A DNA stretch of 54,147 nucleotides, taken from Bifiguratus adelaidae. Taxonomy: Eukaryota; Mucoromycota; Endogonomycetes; Endogonales. Of this stretch, positions 12,004 through 21,477 are shown one piece after another (the first letter of the stretch is position 1; every line of letters starts with the position of its first letter). The stretch covers positions 1 to 54,147 of the forward strand of contig MVBO01000004.1 in the NCBI GenBank assembly GCA_002261195.1, written 5' to 3'. Under the pieces are notes generated by a model. It made no database searches and was not told the origin of the DNA. It was given only the letters and a program-made list of their open reading frames with translations. Both the position numbers and the translations under genes were made by a program.

Positions 12004-12921
12004 ATGGCCACTGTCACTACGCCACCACTGGCTTCTGAATTCTCGTTGACAGGCAAAACAGCACTGGGTAAGTGGCCATTGAATACGGCTTGATACGAAT
12101 ACTCAATACGGCGTGTTTCAGTCACCGGGGGTGCTCGAGGCCTCGGTCTCACTATTGCGCATGCCTTTATCGAAGCCGGTGCGGATGTGTGGTGCTTGGA
12201 TGTTCTTCCGGGTCCGTTTGCTCCAGAGTGGGATCCAATCTTAGCCGAAGCGAATCGTAAGAACCGCGTATTACAATATGTGCAAGTCGACGTGACGGAT
12301 GATGTCGCGATCAAAGCTGCTTTTGAGCAAGTGGAGCATTCGGCTAGATCACCCATTCAAGTCTGTGTAGCAGCCGCAGGTATACAGAAGGTGATTGATG
12401 CCATTGATTACGATGTTGCCAATTATCGTCGCATGTTGGATGTCAATGTCACCGGGGTATTCTTGACCGCTCAGGCAGCTGCCAGACAAATGATCAAGCA
12501 TAGCCAGGGAGGTTCGATTGTACTCATTGCAAGTATGTCAGGCACGATAGCCAACAGGGTAAGCTAAGGGGATTGAGTGAGTTGGTCCACTGAACCGTGC
12601 CCATTCTAGGGCCTCCTGTGCAACGCCTATAATACGTCCAAATCCGCCGTCATTCAGATGGCCCGTTCTCTAGCTGTTGAATGGGGAAAACACAATATCC
12701 GCGTCAATTCCCTCAGTCCAGGGTACATTCTGACCGCCATGACAGAAGCACTGCTCCAAGAGCGCCCGGATTACCGAAAACAATGGGTGTCCGATAACCC
12801 GCTCGGTCGAATTGCTCTCCCCGTAGAGTTTAAAGGTCCCGCTCTCTTCTTAGCCAGCAATGCCAGTTCCTTTATGACTGGAAGTGATTTACGCGTCGAC
12901 GGTGGCCATTGTGCTTGGTGA
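12004..12921 (+). CDS. Short-chain dehydrogenase/reductase (classical SDR)
   Basis: Three exons (12004-12067, 12122-12558, 12610-12921) make 270 residues. Classical SDR motifs: TGGARGLG cofactor loop (rejoined across intron 1), an Asp after the second strand (CLDVLPG) suggesting NAD(H) preference, AAAGIQ at the NAG position, MLDVNVTGVF, catalytic Ser in IASMSG, YNTSK catalytic Tyr/Lys, NSLSPGYI, and the C-terminal LRVDGGH. Closest by motif to fungal D-arabinitol, mannitol or sorbose reductases, though substrate cannot be fixed from motifs. Shares a 99-bp divergent promoter with the HAD hydrolase. Confidence 0.9.
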
Positions 12922-13052
12922 ATGGTCAAAAGAGAGGACATTTATTACGCTTTTGCCCAAATCTTTCTCTCGACCTGTAGTTATGAAGTGGAATGAATGA
13001 TGTCATGAAGTGACGTCGACAAATTGTCTCCATAAGCGACTATCTTTGTGTG

Positions 13053-13093
13053 CCTCTCTCACTTACCTCTCTCTTTCTCTCTCTCTGTCTCTT
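13053..13093 (+). promoter_or_regulatory. CT-rich tract upstream of synaptobrevin
   Basis: Forty-one nearly pure pyrimidines ending 29 nt before the proposed split start codon. Probably in the promoter or 5' leader; inferred from position and recurrence at two other genes. Confidence 0.4.
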
Positions 13094-13122
13094 ACATTCC
13101 TCGCTTTCACGCTACTTTTAAC

Positions 13123-13818
13123 ATGTAAGTGTTTACAGCGCATAGTGAAAAGTAACTATGGTGGTGATGAGAAAACTCACGGTGGAATGACTAGGTCCTC
13201 AGGCTACAGCAACTCTAACCCCAGCTATGATGCTGAGGCATCCACTGGTCCCAGCAAGACACAGAAGGTGCAGAACCAAGTGAACGAAGTTGTTGGTATC
13301 ATGCAACAAAACATTGACTCCGTCATGGCTCGTGGCGAACGTTTGAATGATATTGAAGGAAAGACGGGTAAGTAGTTTCGCCAAGGGTTCTGGAGCCGCA
13401 CTGGTCATGGGGTGATGTTACAGGGTCCGGATGAAGGCAGAGATGACTGGTTCTAGTCTCTTTATCGTTGTCCATGATTTGTTCGCGGAAAAGACCATGT
13501 CCGAACTAGCTATGAGCGCCATGCGACGGCGCCTGCCCTGCAATTTGTGCCAAGACGTGAGGCTAACGTTGCGTTTACCTTCGCTTGCAGATAACTTGCA
13601 ACAATCATCTGCTCAATTCAGACGCGGCGCTTCCGGTGTTCGCAGGAGAATGTGGTGGAAGGACATGAAGTGGAGAGCCATCATTGTTATCGCCATCATC
13701 ATCCTTTTGATCATTATCATTGGTAAGTTTTGCGCGTTGGCAATTTGTCGAAAAACAATTTTATGCCAACATCTTTGTTTCTATAGTACCCTCTGTGAAG
13801 GCTTCTCAGAACCATTAA
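13123..13818 (+). CDS. Synaptobrevin/VAMP R-SNARE (Snc type)
   Basis: Vesicle SNARE for fusion with the plasma membrane. Exons 13195-13367, 13591-13722 and 13787-13818 encode a short disordered N-terminus, the SNARE heptads ([20 protein letters not shown], zero-layer Arg in [30 protein letters not shown]), the basic WWKDMKWR and a 15-20 residue Ile/Leu membrane anchor, ending [10 protein letters not shown]. The start fits an ATG split by an intron: AT at 13123-13124, donor GTAAGTG, intron to 13194, then G TCC TCA (MSSGYS). This yields 112 residues, the usual Snc size. An unspliced ATG at 13187 would instead give MTRSSGYS. Intron 13368-13590 is 223 nt, much longer than its neighbours. Confidence 0.93.
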
Positions 13819-13829
13819 ACGGTTTGTCT

Positions 13830-13949
13830 CCTGTCGGCTCTAGGAAAGTTTGGACAGAATTGCCCGAATGCATACCTTATGAAATTATCTTCCGGATTGC
13901 CCAGTTTCCGTTTTCCTTTAAGCAAGGTCTGAGACTAACATGTCCTTAG
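13830..13949 (+). pseudogene. Possible F-box gene relic
   Basis: One frame reads [16 protein letters not shown] followed by [10 protein letters not shown], which resembles the first and second helices of an F-box (LP..I..EI...I, then LRLTC). The frame stops at once and nothing downstream continues it convincingly. Could be chance. Confidence 0.25.
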
Positions 13950-14709
13950 CATCTTTTCTTCTTCTATTTCCTCTGACTCAAGTTGCAGTGTACATTCATG
14001 TTATTTCTTTAATCCATTAATCTTGAGGGATATATGGAATTGTTACTAAGAGTCTAATGCGTTGTAAGAACGTCATTGAAAAGGGACTCGTGAATATTTC
14101 CCGCTTTGGTCCCGACGTCAATCATTGCATCATTATCGAAGATGGGGAGGAACCGCTTGACCAGCGATCCATTCTTTTCCTTTCCAGTACGCCCAATCTT
14201 AAAAGGCCTCAACCGATACCATGGACAGAAGTGGTCATCCTTGGGTTGTCATGGCAAGATAGCGCTAATTCGAGCAGAGAATAGTGAGAAGGAGCATGGC
14301 TTTATTTTGCCGGCCTCAAGTCCGGTTACAGGACAGGTGTAAAGCGAAATTTCACGTTGGTCGAAGGCATTCCGAGAAAAAGAGGTATTCTCACGGTTAA
14401 TCCATTTCTTGTCAGCTTTAGGTCTACTCTGAGCAAGTTTATTATGGATCTGGTGTTACACATCCTTGACAAGTCAGGACAAGACCCAACGAAAGCCGAA
14501 AAAGACGAGGATGTCTTGAGCAAAGATGGCTCGAGGGCACTAAACTTGTGCCCGCACTGAGGCACAACGTCGAAACGCAAACCTACTAGTCGCTGTCAAA
14601 AGAAGACGCGCAAGTAACGGAATTGTGCCTGAGCATCATAACAATCTTAAAAACACTTTACAGAGCTCAACTCTAAGAGACATGACTACTACCCAGATAC
14701 ACAAGGTAT
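13950..14709. other. Gene-poor interval
   Basis: Short frames on both strands (for example 14057-14284 and 14357-14560 plus) have no recognised domain and no consistent splice pattern. Possibly decayed sequence that goes with the F-box-like relic just upstream. Confidence 0.45.
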
Positions 14710-15384
14710 CTAAGTCTCCATGAAGAGTTGCTCATTATGGGTGGAAAAGTTTTGAATGGAACACTTTTGTACCTTCGCGGACACCTTTTCAGGCAGATTG
14801 AGTTTTTGGTAGTAGGCGAATTCCAAGACAAAGAAATCCAATTGGCATCCATTAAACGACCACCCTTGATCAATGACTTCAACACACCCATTGTGTATCT
14901 TGCCATTCGGCAATCGAAGATCTTTGAGTTCCTTGACGAACAAGGTAGTACCGCGAGGCAAGTCATTGGCAGCGACCGTGGTGAAAGGTCGAAGAGCATC
15001 GCCCCAAGCACCTTGACCATAAGGATATACACTGCGGTCCAAGATTTGAAAGTCGTCGTTGTTGCTACCCAGGTTGACAAGTTTCCCATCCTTGAGAGAG
15101 CAAGTACCTTCCATTTGACATTTCGAATAGGTGGTGGACGAAACCTTTTCAATGACCTTGTTACCCGACTTGAGCGACTTGGTGGCCGCACCAGCCAAGA
15201 GTACCAGATTGCCATCGTTGTCTTCGTCATGTTGACCTTCCTTGGGGATCCAGTATTGAGTAAACACAACATTTTTGCCACCTCTATAGCAGGAAGGAGA
15301 ACGTCTGGCAATTGGACCAGCCAAGCCAAGTTGAGCGATCGCCAGGATCACGAGAAAGCAGCTAACCAGAGCAGCCGAATGCAT
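14710..15384 (-). CDS. Secreted protein with 3D/double-psi-barrel-like domain
   Basis: Single-exon, 224 residues. Residues 1-22 are a signal peptide (hydrophobic core CFLVILAIAQLGLAG), followed by a dibasic ARR that could be a Kex2 site. The mature part has a repeating pattern seen in MltA 3D/RlpA-like double-psi beta-barrels: FTQYWIPKEG, QMEGTCSLKDG, PYGQGAWGDALRPFTTVA, and HNGCVEVIDQGWSFNGCQLD with paired cysteines. Such proteins in fungi are secreted, wall-associated or peptidase-inhibitor-like; no enzyme activity can be assumed. A 233-codon frame on the opposite strand is its shadow. TATA-like element 157 bp upstream. Confidence 0.75.
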   Translation of the reverse strand: MHSAALVSCFLVILAIAQLGLAGPIARRSPSCYRGGKNVVFTQYWIPKEGQHDEDNDGNLVLLAGAATKSLKSGNKVIEKVSSTTYSKCQMEGTCSLKDGKLVNLGSNNDDFQILDRSVYPYGQGAWGDALRPFTTVAANDLPRGTTLFVKELKDLRLPNGKIHNGCVEVIDQGWSFNGCQLDFFVLEFAYYQKLNLPEKVSAKVQKCSIQNFSTHNEQLFMET

Positions 15385-15540
15385 GGTATCTACAAGAGTG
15401 TGAAGGGGCGTATCAAACGCGCAAGGTAAAAACTACAGTTCTGAGCGCAGCTCAAAGAATAATGGCGATCAACGCTGAAGCGAATGGAATAGACAAAAAG
15501 GAAGCTAGAATTGCGATTTGAACAAGGTGTTCTCGACCTC

Positions 15541-15548
15541 CATTTATA
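15541..15548 (-). promoter_or_regulatory. TATA box of secreted 3D-domain gene
   Basis: TATAAATG on the minus strand, about 157 nt upstream of the start codon at 15384. Good match to TATAWAW; position allows a 5' leader of about 120 nt. Confidence 0.45.
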
Positions 15549-16100
15549 CCTTGACCGTGTCACCAGCGAACCATCGGGTTGAACGCGCTACCTTTTGTGT
15601 TCAATTAACCAAAGTTGCCTTTTGGGGTCAAACAGTTGAATCCTCCTGCGCACAAGACAACGACTAGTCCCATGGGCTGTACGGTACTTTGAGGGTGAAC
15701 AAGGGGAAAAGCCATGCTCTCAAACATGTGTGAGTGGTGACCCTGAATCATGTTGACCATCGTGCACACTGTGTCTGGAGGTTTTTCGCTCCTTGGGGGC
15801 TGTCACATTTTTGACTTCGAGGGGTTTGGGCATTTGTGAAATCGTTTGAGCCACCATATCAATGAGGATTTCCTAGCATAGCAGCATCGGGCTGGGGATT
15901 TGGCATATTGATGTGCGGAATCTCGGTCTCGGTCGCGAGTCCTTGTCGGAGTTCAGATCGTTACAGGACAACACAACCAAATCGAGGAATTGCACACAGG
16001 TGGCAAAGCTTGCTTTCCCTTGGTAGCATAGTACATTAGGTTATAACAGTATCCGAGTAAATAAACAGTAAGCGTTACAGGTTATGAATTAAAGCTGACA
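15549..16100. other. Intergenic region
   Basis: Upstream of the secreted-protein gene and downstream of the Ser/Thr-rich membrane gene, both on the minus strand. No gene or RNA seen. Confidence 0.5.
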
Positions 16101-17327
16101 TCAAGCCATGCCGCCATACAAGTCATCCATGCCTTGCTGATTGGCTGCTTGGGCACTATTTCGCGGACTGACCTCGTGAGGTTTATCCGGAGAGTTTTGA
16201 GGAGTGTAAGTGGTGCCCGTCATAGGATTCCGAGAGTAGTTTTGTACCGCGTAGGCTTCCGGCGCCTTACGTGGATCATCACCAAGGTCTTGAAACTTCT
16301 CATGCGCAGCATTCGAAGCCAGAGTGCTACTCGTCACGGGTGATCCAAGGTCGGAACGTTCCTGCGAATGCAACGTCTGGGATTGATTGGATCGGGTGCT
16401 TGCCGTTTGTGTGCGACGTAACGGGGACAAGCTATTGTTGACAGTTCCGTAGGGGTGATTTGCGTACCCTTGCCTTTGTTGCGGTGAGTGTAATTGTGTC
16501 GGATATGCGTAATAGGGCTGTGGGACGTTGTTGCCAAATGGTGGATGATATGCTTGAGGATATCGGTTGGAGGGAGCAGGGGTAAGATTTCCATACATTT
16601 GAGGAGCGTACGGATCACGATCACGATAATGACGACTGGCAGCATAGGCGCCCGCTCCAACAGCCCCAGCAGCGGCCACGTGAGGGGCAACTTTGAGAGT
16701 TGTGTTTTGCCTCGCAAGGTTTTGCGCATAAGGATCAGCATAGCCACTGTCTTGTGCAAATTGCGGCGCTGGGTATCGTGCGTAACCTTGATCAGCATAA
16801 CCGGACGAGTACTCCGGCTTTTCATTGTCCTCCGTAACAAAAGCATCGAAGCGCTTGTTCATTTCGCTTTTCCGGCGCGCGCGACGAACTATGGCGAAAA
16901 TGATAACACTTATAAGGATCAAACCGACAACACCGCCAACAATGCCGCCAATCAGTGCAGGACTGACGCCGCCGCTAGACGATGGTAGTGAGGAGACCAA
17001 GGCAGAGGCTGAGGCTGATGCTGAGGGTGAAGATACATGAATAGAGGACACTATAGACGATGGGTTGTTCGTAGTTGACGGAACAATCGATGCGCTAGAG
17101 GAGGTCGGAGTAGACGAGGGTGTACTTGTAGGTGCAGCAGTAGTAGACGGGGGAGCTGTCGTTGAAGGTGGAGGCGCAAGTGGTGGTGTAGTTGTCGCAC
17201 TACTAGTTTTAGGTGTCGACGATGGTGGTGAAGGAGCGGGAGTGGTTGGATTTGGCGTACCACTGATGGTGGGCTTGGTCTCTGAGACCGTCCTGGAGGT
17301 GGTCGCAGCGGCCTTGATAGATGCCAT
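16101..17327 (-). CDS. Ser/Thr/Pro-rich single-pass membrane protein, possible wall-stress sensor
   Basis: About 408 residues from ATG at 17327. Residues about 5-115 are a mucin-like Ser/Thr/Pro block expected to be heavily O-mannosylated. A clear transmembrane helix follows (GGIVGGVVGLILISVIIFAI) with the stop-transfer RRARRK. The long cytosolic tail is Tyr/Pro/Gln-rich with many NP, YP and SP motifs. This layout is that of Wsc/Mid2-type cell wall sensors feeding the Slt2 cascade, but no WSC cysteine domain is present and the visible N-terminus lacks a signal peptide, so either an upstream exon is missing from this model or topology depends on the TM helix alone. Family assignment is tentative. 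Confidence 0.6.
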   Translation of the reverse strand: MASIKAAATTSRTVSETKPTISGTPNPTTPAPSPPSSTPKTSSATTTPPLAPPPSTTAPPSTTAAPTSTPSSTPTSSSASIVPSTTNNPSSIVSSIHVSSPSASASASALVSSLPSSSGGVSPALIGGIVGGVVGLILISVIIFAIVRRARRKSEMNKRFDAFVTEDNEKPEYSSGYADQGYARYPAPQFAQDSGYADPYAQNLARQNTTLKVAPHVAAAGAVGAGAYAASRHYRDRDPYAPQMYGNLTPAPSNRYPQAYHPPFGNNVPQPYYAYPTQLHSPQQRQGYANHPYGTVNNSLSPLRRTQTASTRSNQSQTLHSQERSDLGSPVTSSTLASNAAHEKFQDLGDDPRKAPEAYAVQNYSRNPMTGTTYTPQNSPDKPHEVSPRNSAQAANQQGMDDLYGGMA

Positions 17328-17333
17328 GGTCAA

Positions 17334-17826
17334 GGAACGAATGACAAGTCGAAGCGCAGAAAATGCAGATCAACCTTGTGCTACCATTGTGTAACAATCA
17401 CCGTGTTCTCGCACTTCCATTTGGATGGATTGAACGACCAAGTAGTGTTGACCATGTGGAGCGCGAGCATTGCTCTTTTGGCAAGCATCATAATGGCGTG
17501 CCTTGCTTCGGACATTCCACTCTCTTTCCGTTTATGGAAGATGCCATTACGATACTGCGTCAATATGAAGCTAAGCGGGTTCCTGGCGGGTGTATAGCTA
17601 GAGTATGTGCAATTGGATTCAATTCGTGCTGTTGTACATTCAATTACCGGTCCATTGGTGTATCTCTCAATAGCTGCTGTGCATATTTGGTCCCATCATG
17701 GGTACATTGATCGTTGATCCTCACATGCGCAGATTACGTAGCCAATCAAGACAAAACATTGGAAGAATGACAAGGCGTCTTTATACAGGTAAAAATATTC
17801 GCGACATGGAAGACTAGAGTGATACT
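17334..17826. other. Intergenic region, may hold an upstream exon of the membrane protein
   Basis: No established gene. A minus-strand frame at 17381-17563 contains VNTTWSFNPSKWKCEN, which could be an upstream exon of the Ser/Thr-rich protein, but no clean splice to it was confirmed. Confidence 0.35.
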
Positions 17827-18488
17827 CTATTGTTGCTGGTATTTGGATTCGTCGACACCGTGAGATTGGTGATTGGCAAAATTGAACCATGGGAAAGCAT
17901 CTAATGATAATCAATGTAAACGACACTTGCCACGCGGCAACAATCAAGACGCCAAACTTACTGAATTTTGTGGCCGCATATCTTGAATTGCGAGCCGAAA
18001 CTTCTTGCAGATAGGGTGTCAATTGCGATTCGCCGTAAAGGGGCTTTCCTTGCGCGATCCGTTCTCGCATTTCCTCCTTATCCTTGACCACTTCAGCGCC
18101 GTTTTCAGCCCATCCCCAAAACCGATCTACCAGATGTCAAGAAGAGCTTTCAACAGATGCCGCCATCAGACTACACTTACAGCTTGAACGTTGGTAAGCA
18201 AGCATGAAGCCTCCTACAGCACCAATGAACGTTGCTAATCGTAGAGGGAAGCCCATAGAGTGTACACGGCTCTTGCTATTCACACGATCTGTGTAGAAGA
18301 CGTATGAATAACTGATTAGAGTGCGCTGTGCTAGTTCTCTCACCTAGTCCGATCAAGAAAGCGGGAGCAGCAACTGTTGCTGCACCCCACACAGCATAGT
18401 CTGACGGTCTGAAGTAGCGCACTACCCGAGAAACATGGGGATCCGTGTCGATGACCTCGAAAGGCGTTGGCTGTGCTCGTTCCGGCAT
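17827..18488 (-). CDS. NADH:ubiquinone oxidoreductase (complex I) 21 kDa subunit
   Basis: Accessory subunit of mitochondrial complex I. Start MPERAQPTPFEVIDTDPHVS, then YFRPSDYAVW, two hydrophobic segments (ATVAAPAFLIG and LATFIGAVGGFMLAYQ), a charged helix (VKDKEEMRERIAQGKPLYG), and the diagnostic C-terminal module FPWFNFANHQSHGVDESKYQ. Four exons; the last join (donor at TTC A, acceptor before ATGCTTTCC) restores N-A-F-P-W. Both N- and C-terminal domains of the fungal 21 kDa family are present. Its presence means a respiratory chain with complex I, excluding fermentative yeasts and microsporidia as host. Confidence 0.9.
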
Positions 18489-19040
18489 AGTCGACGATTG
18501 GCCTGATATTTTCGTTGTGCCTTTTGAGATATTACTAGTTTTGATGACGTAGACGATGATGATCACGTGTTGGCCATTCGATCCTTGGTCCGTGGCCAAC
18601 AAGGCTATAGACGCGCCTTTTCTGTGGCAATTGTCAGACGAGATGGCCTATCATAAAGCTGTATATACGTTGCTCTATGCAACAGGTTCTATATTGCGCA
18701 TTGGTAGAGATAATGTCCAATCTTTGTCGTACTTGAAGTATAGACCTTGAGGGCATAAAGACGTGGACTCATGCTCATCAATGACTAGGAAGCCCTTTAG
18801 CAAACCCATCTTCCCTTCATGCGTCATTCAATGCTTGCAATTCCAACGACTTCTTCTTTCATTGGATACAATTGAGTTTCCACCGGCCAAAATGTCGACG
18901 AACTCAAATTCATGATGTCATCACTTTGGAAGTGTTCTGAGGTCAAGTCACGAAGTAAGCCTCTCGCATTGCAAAGCACCTTGCTATACACGCGAGCCTA
19001 CAACACACCTTTTAACTACTCATCAACTGTTATATAGACC
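18489..19040. other. Divergent promoter region
   Basis: Lies between the complex I subunit (minus) and V-ATPase proteolipid (plus). No coding region supported. Confidence 0.5.
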
Positions 19041-19992
19041 ATGTCGGAATACTGGTAAGTGCTGTGTCAAATCGCGACGTTCTCGGTGGCTAGTGCAGGG
19101 ATGTCTTTGATTCCACTCGATGAAGAACAAACGAGCGGGATTCGATGGCGGGGCTAGACTAGGCTTTATGGTCTCGTATACCCTTAGCGCGGAATGGCAT
19201 GGGACACAATGATATCCTTTGACACTGATGCTAACACTTGCCGTTGTTTTGTTGCTCTTTTTTAGCCCAGTATACGCCCCCTTCTTTGGTGCCATGGGTT
19301 GCACGGCAGCCGTTGTGTTTAGCTGTAGGTATAGAATATCTCCTGTCGCCGGCCGACGCCAGCGATCTACCTATTTGATACGACCGCGTCAGCAAACCTC
19401 TCCTTCGTACAAGCACTAACCATGTCCATGCAATCACAGGCCTTGGCGCTGCATACGGTACCGCAAAGTCTGGTGTTGGCCTCTCTGCTATGGGTGTCCT
19501 TCGCCCTGATTTGGTCTTGAAGTGTATTATTCCCGTAGTTATGGCCGGTATCTTGGGTATCTACGGTGTTGTGGTGTCTGTATTGCTCAGCAGTGGATGT
19601 AAGTCTTGTGCTTTTGCTATCTAAGCTTTGCAAACTGTTGATTGCTCACTCGTTCATGTCCATAGTGTCTGCACAACAAACCTTGTTCAGTGGTTTCATA
19701 CAATTTGGTGCCGGTTTAGCCGTCGGTTTGTCGTGCTTGGGCGCGGGTATTGCCATCGGTATTGTTGGCGACGCTGGAGTAAGAGCCACTGCTCAACAAC
19801 CAAGAAATTTCGTAGGAATGGTAAGTAGAGAGGGGGACAAAAGACAAATGTCCCGTACATGTCGCTTTTTCTCACGTAATCCTTTAGATTCTTATCCTCA
19901 TTTTCGCTGAAGTCCTGGGTCTTTATGGCCTTATCGTCGCGCTGATCATGAATACTAAAGCTAGCGCAGATGCTGATCTGTGTCGCCTGTAA
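19041..19992 (+). CDS. VMA3: V-type H+-ATPase proteolipid subunit c
   Basis: Forms the membrane rotor ring of the vacuolar proton pump. Five exons; the first codes only 14 nt (MSEY and part of Cys). The spliced protein has four membrane helices: [16 protein letters not shown] with [50 protein letters not shown]; and the fourth containing the proton-carrying Glu in [19 protein letters not shown]. Signature repeats VRATAQQPR and the C-terminal NTKA match subunit c rather than c''. It could be the c' (Vma11) paralogue, which is very similar. A vacuolar membrane family gene follows 135 bp downstream on the same strand. Confidence 0.95.
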
Positions 19993-20127
19993 TTCGTTTG
20001 CACCTCTTGATATGGCGCTGAACTATCCCTATAAACATTTCACGCTCCAGATCCTCGGCTTGAAATTTAGGCTCTTCACACGAGTCTACCAGTCGAGTCT
20101 CACCTGTATATCGGTTAATTCACTGGC

Positions 20128-21378
20128 ATGGTGTGTTCACTGGCTCTTGTGCGTCGTGATCCAGTGGACGCTGGTCACGGTGAAGTAGACGATCCAGAGG
20201 CGGGTTGTAAGCTACTGGATACCTTTGCCATCGTTATACAGTTATGCTTGGCGGCGGCTGCATTTTCGACATTGATATACAAACGGTACAGAGAACGGCC
20301 ACAACGACCAGTACTCATATGGTAGGCTTCCTTTGCCTTTGCGCTCCGGCCATATTCTGACATGTTGTCCATAGGGGGATGGACGTGAGCAAACAGTTTG
20401 TAGGAGGCGTCGTCATTCACTCTCTGAACGTTTTGGTATCTTATTTCTCTGGCAAAGGCGATGAGGAAGGTCCGAGTAATCCCTGTGTATGGTAAGTGAG
20501 ATGACAGAGCGTGTGAGATGCAGTATTGATGCCATGACAGGTACTTCTTAAACATCTTTGTCGACACCACCGTCGGCGTTTTGATACTGTGGGGATTTCT
20601 GCGTTTGTGGAATGTTTTATTCGAGAAACTTGGCTACGATGGCATGCGTAGTGGCAAATACGGTCTTCCGCCTCTATCAAATCAACTGAAGCGTTGGGCT
20701 CGGCAGTGCGGTGTTTTCATTTTGTCTCTGGTGCTCATGAAAGGCGTGGTTGTTCTTTTGTTCGCTATATGTCCTTGGTTATTCGATTTCGGTAGCTGGG
20801 TACTTCAGTGGACGATGGGCAACTACAGACTTCAAGTGGTGTTTGTCATGTTGGTGTAAGTAGTAGCGAGGATGTCGAATCAAAGAGCCATTTGCTAAAC
20901 CTTTGGTTGTAGCTTCCCGCTCATCATGAATATTTTGCAATTCTGGATTGTAGATACCATAGTGAAGGAGAAACCCAGGAAGGAGATCCGGTTGGAGAAA
21001 CTGGACGATGATGATGACGACGAGGAAATGGATAGACTAGAGGCAAGAAAGTTGCTCTTTGACGCCGATGCTGATCCTTTTGTTATATCGGATGAGGACG
21101 ACGACGACCTGCATCCCCAACATCTGAGGGATGATATTGAATACGGACACCGAGCATCCACGTCCAAGGCACCTTTATTGAAGAAAGACGACGAAGATGA
21201 CCTCGCAATCGTTGTCGAGCCGAATGTGGAACGAACCCTCCGTGACCATTCCGTGTCTGCTCGAAAAGCACTAGCGGATCAAGATCCATCTCCAAGCAAC
21301 CGCCCAGAGAATACCTCAGATGAAGAAATGGCTGATTGGCACAAGATAAGCCCTAAATCTTCCACTGATTACCCATAG
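20128..21378 (+). CDS. STIMATE/TMEM110-family vacuolar membrane protein
   Basis: Four exons (first 20128-20321), joined at Trp-Gly, Trp-Tyr and Val-Phe. Multi-pass membrane protein: CKLLDTFAIVIQLCLAAAAF, RPVLIWGMDVSKQ, GGVVIHSLNVLVSY, NPCVWYFLNIFVDTTVGV, then three further helices to about FWIVDTIV. These are the hallmarks of Pfam family 'vacuolar membrane protein', which includes animal STIMATE (ER-plasma membrane contact, Ca2+ entry). The cytosolic tail is strongly acidic, with Asp/Glu runs after KEIRLEKL and again near DEDDDDLHP. Fungal role unknown. Located right behind the V-ATPase proteolipid gene, which is compatible with, but does not prove, a vacuolar site. Confidence 0.88.
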
Positions 21379-21477
21379 AGGTGCCCTCATCCATTGAAGC
21401 AGAAATCGTGTACATTAACTGTAAATTATATTGAACCACTTTTACTTCTCTCCTTCTTCTTGTTGGTTGCTTATCCC

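Noticed and set aside
14728-15429. 233-codon plus-strand ORF
   Set aside because: Antisense shadow of the secreted 3D-domain gene, which has a signal peptide and conserved pattern.
16334-17040. Several long frames on both strands across the mucin-like gene
   Set aside because: Produced by repetitive Ser/Thr/Pro codons read in other frames.
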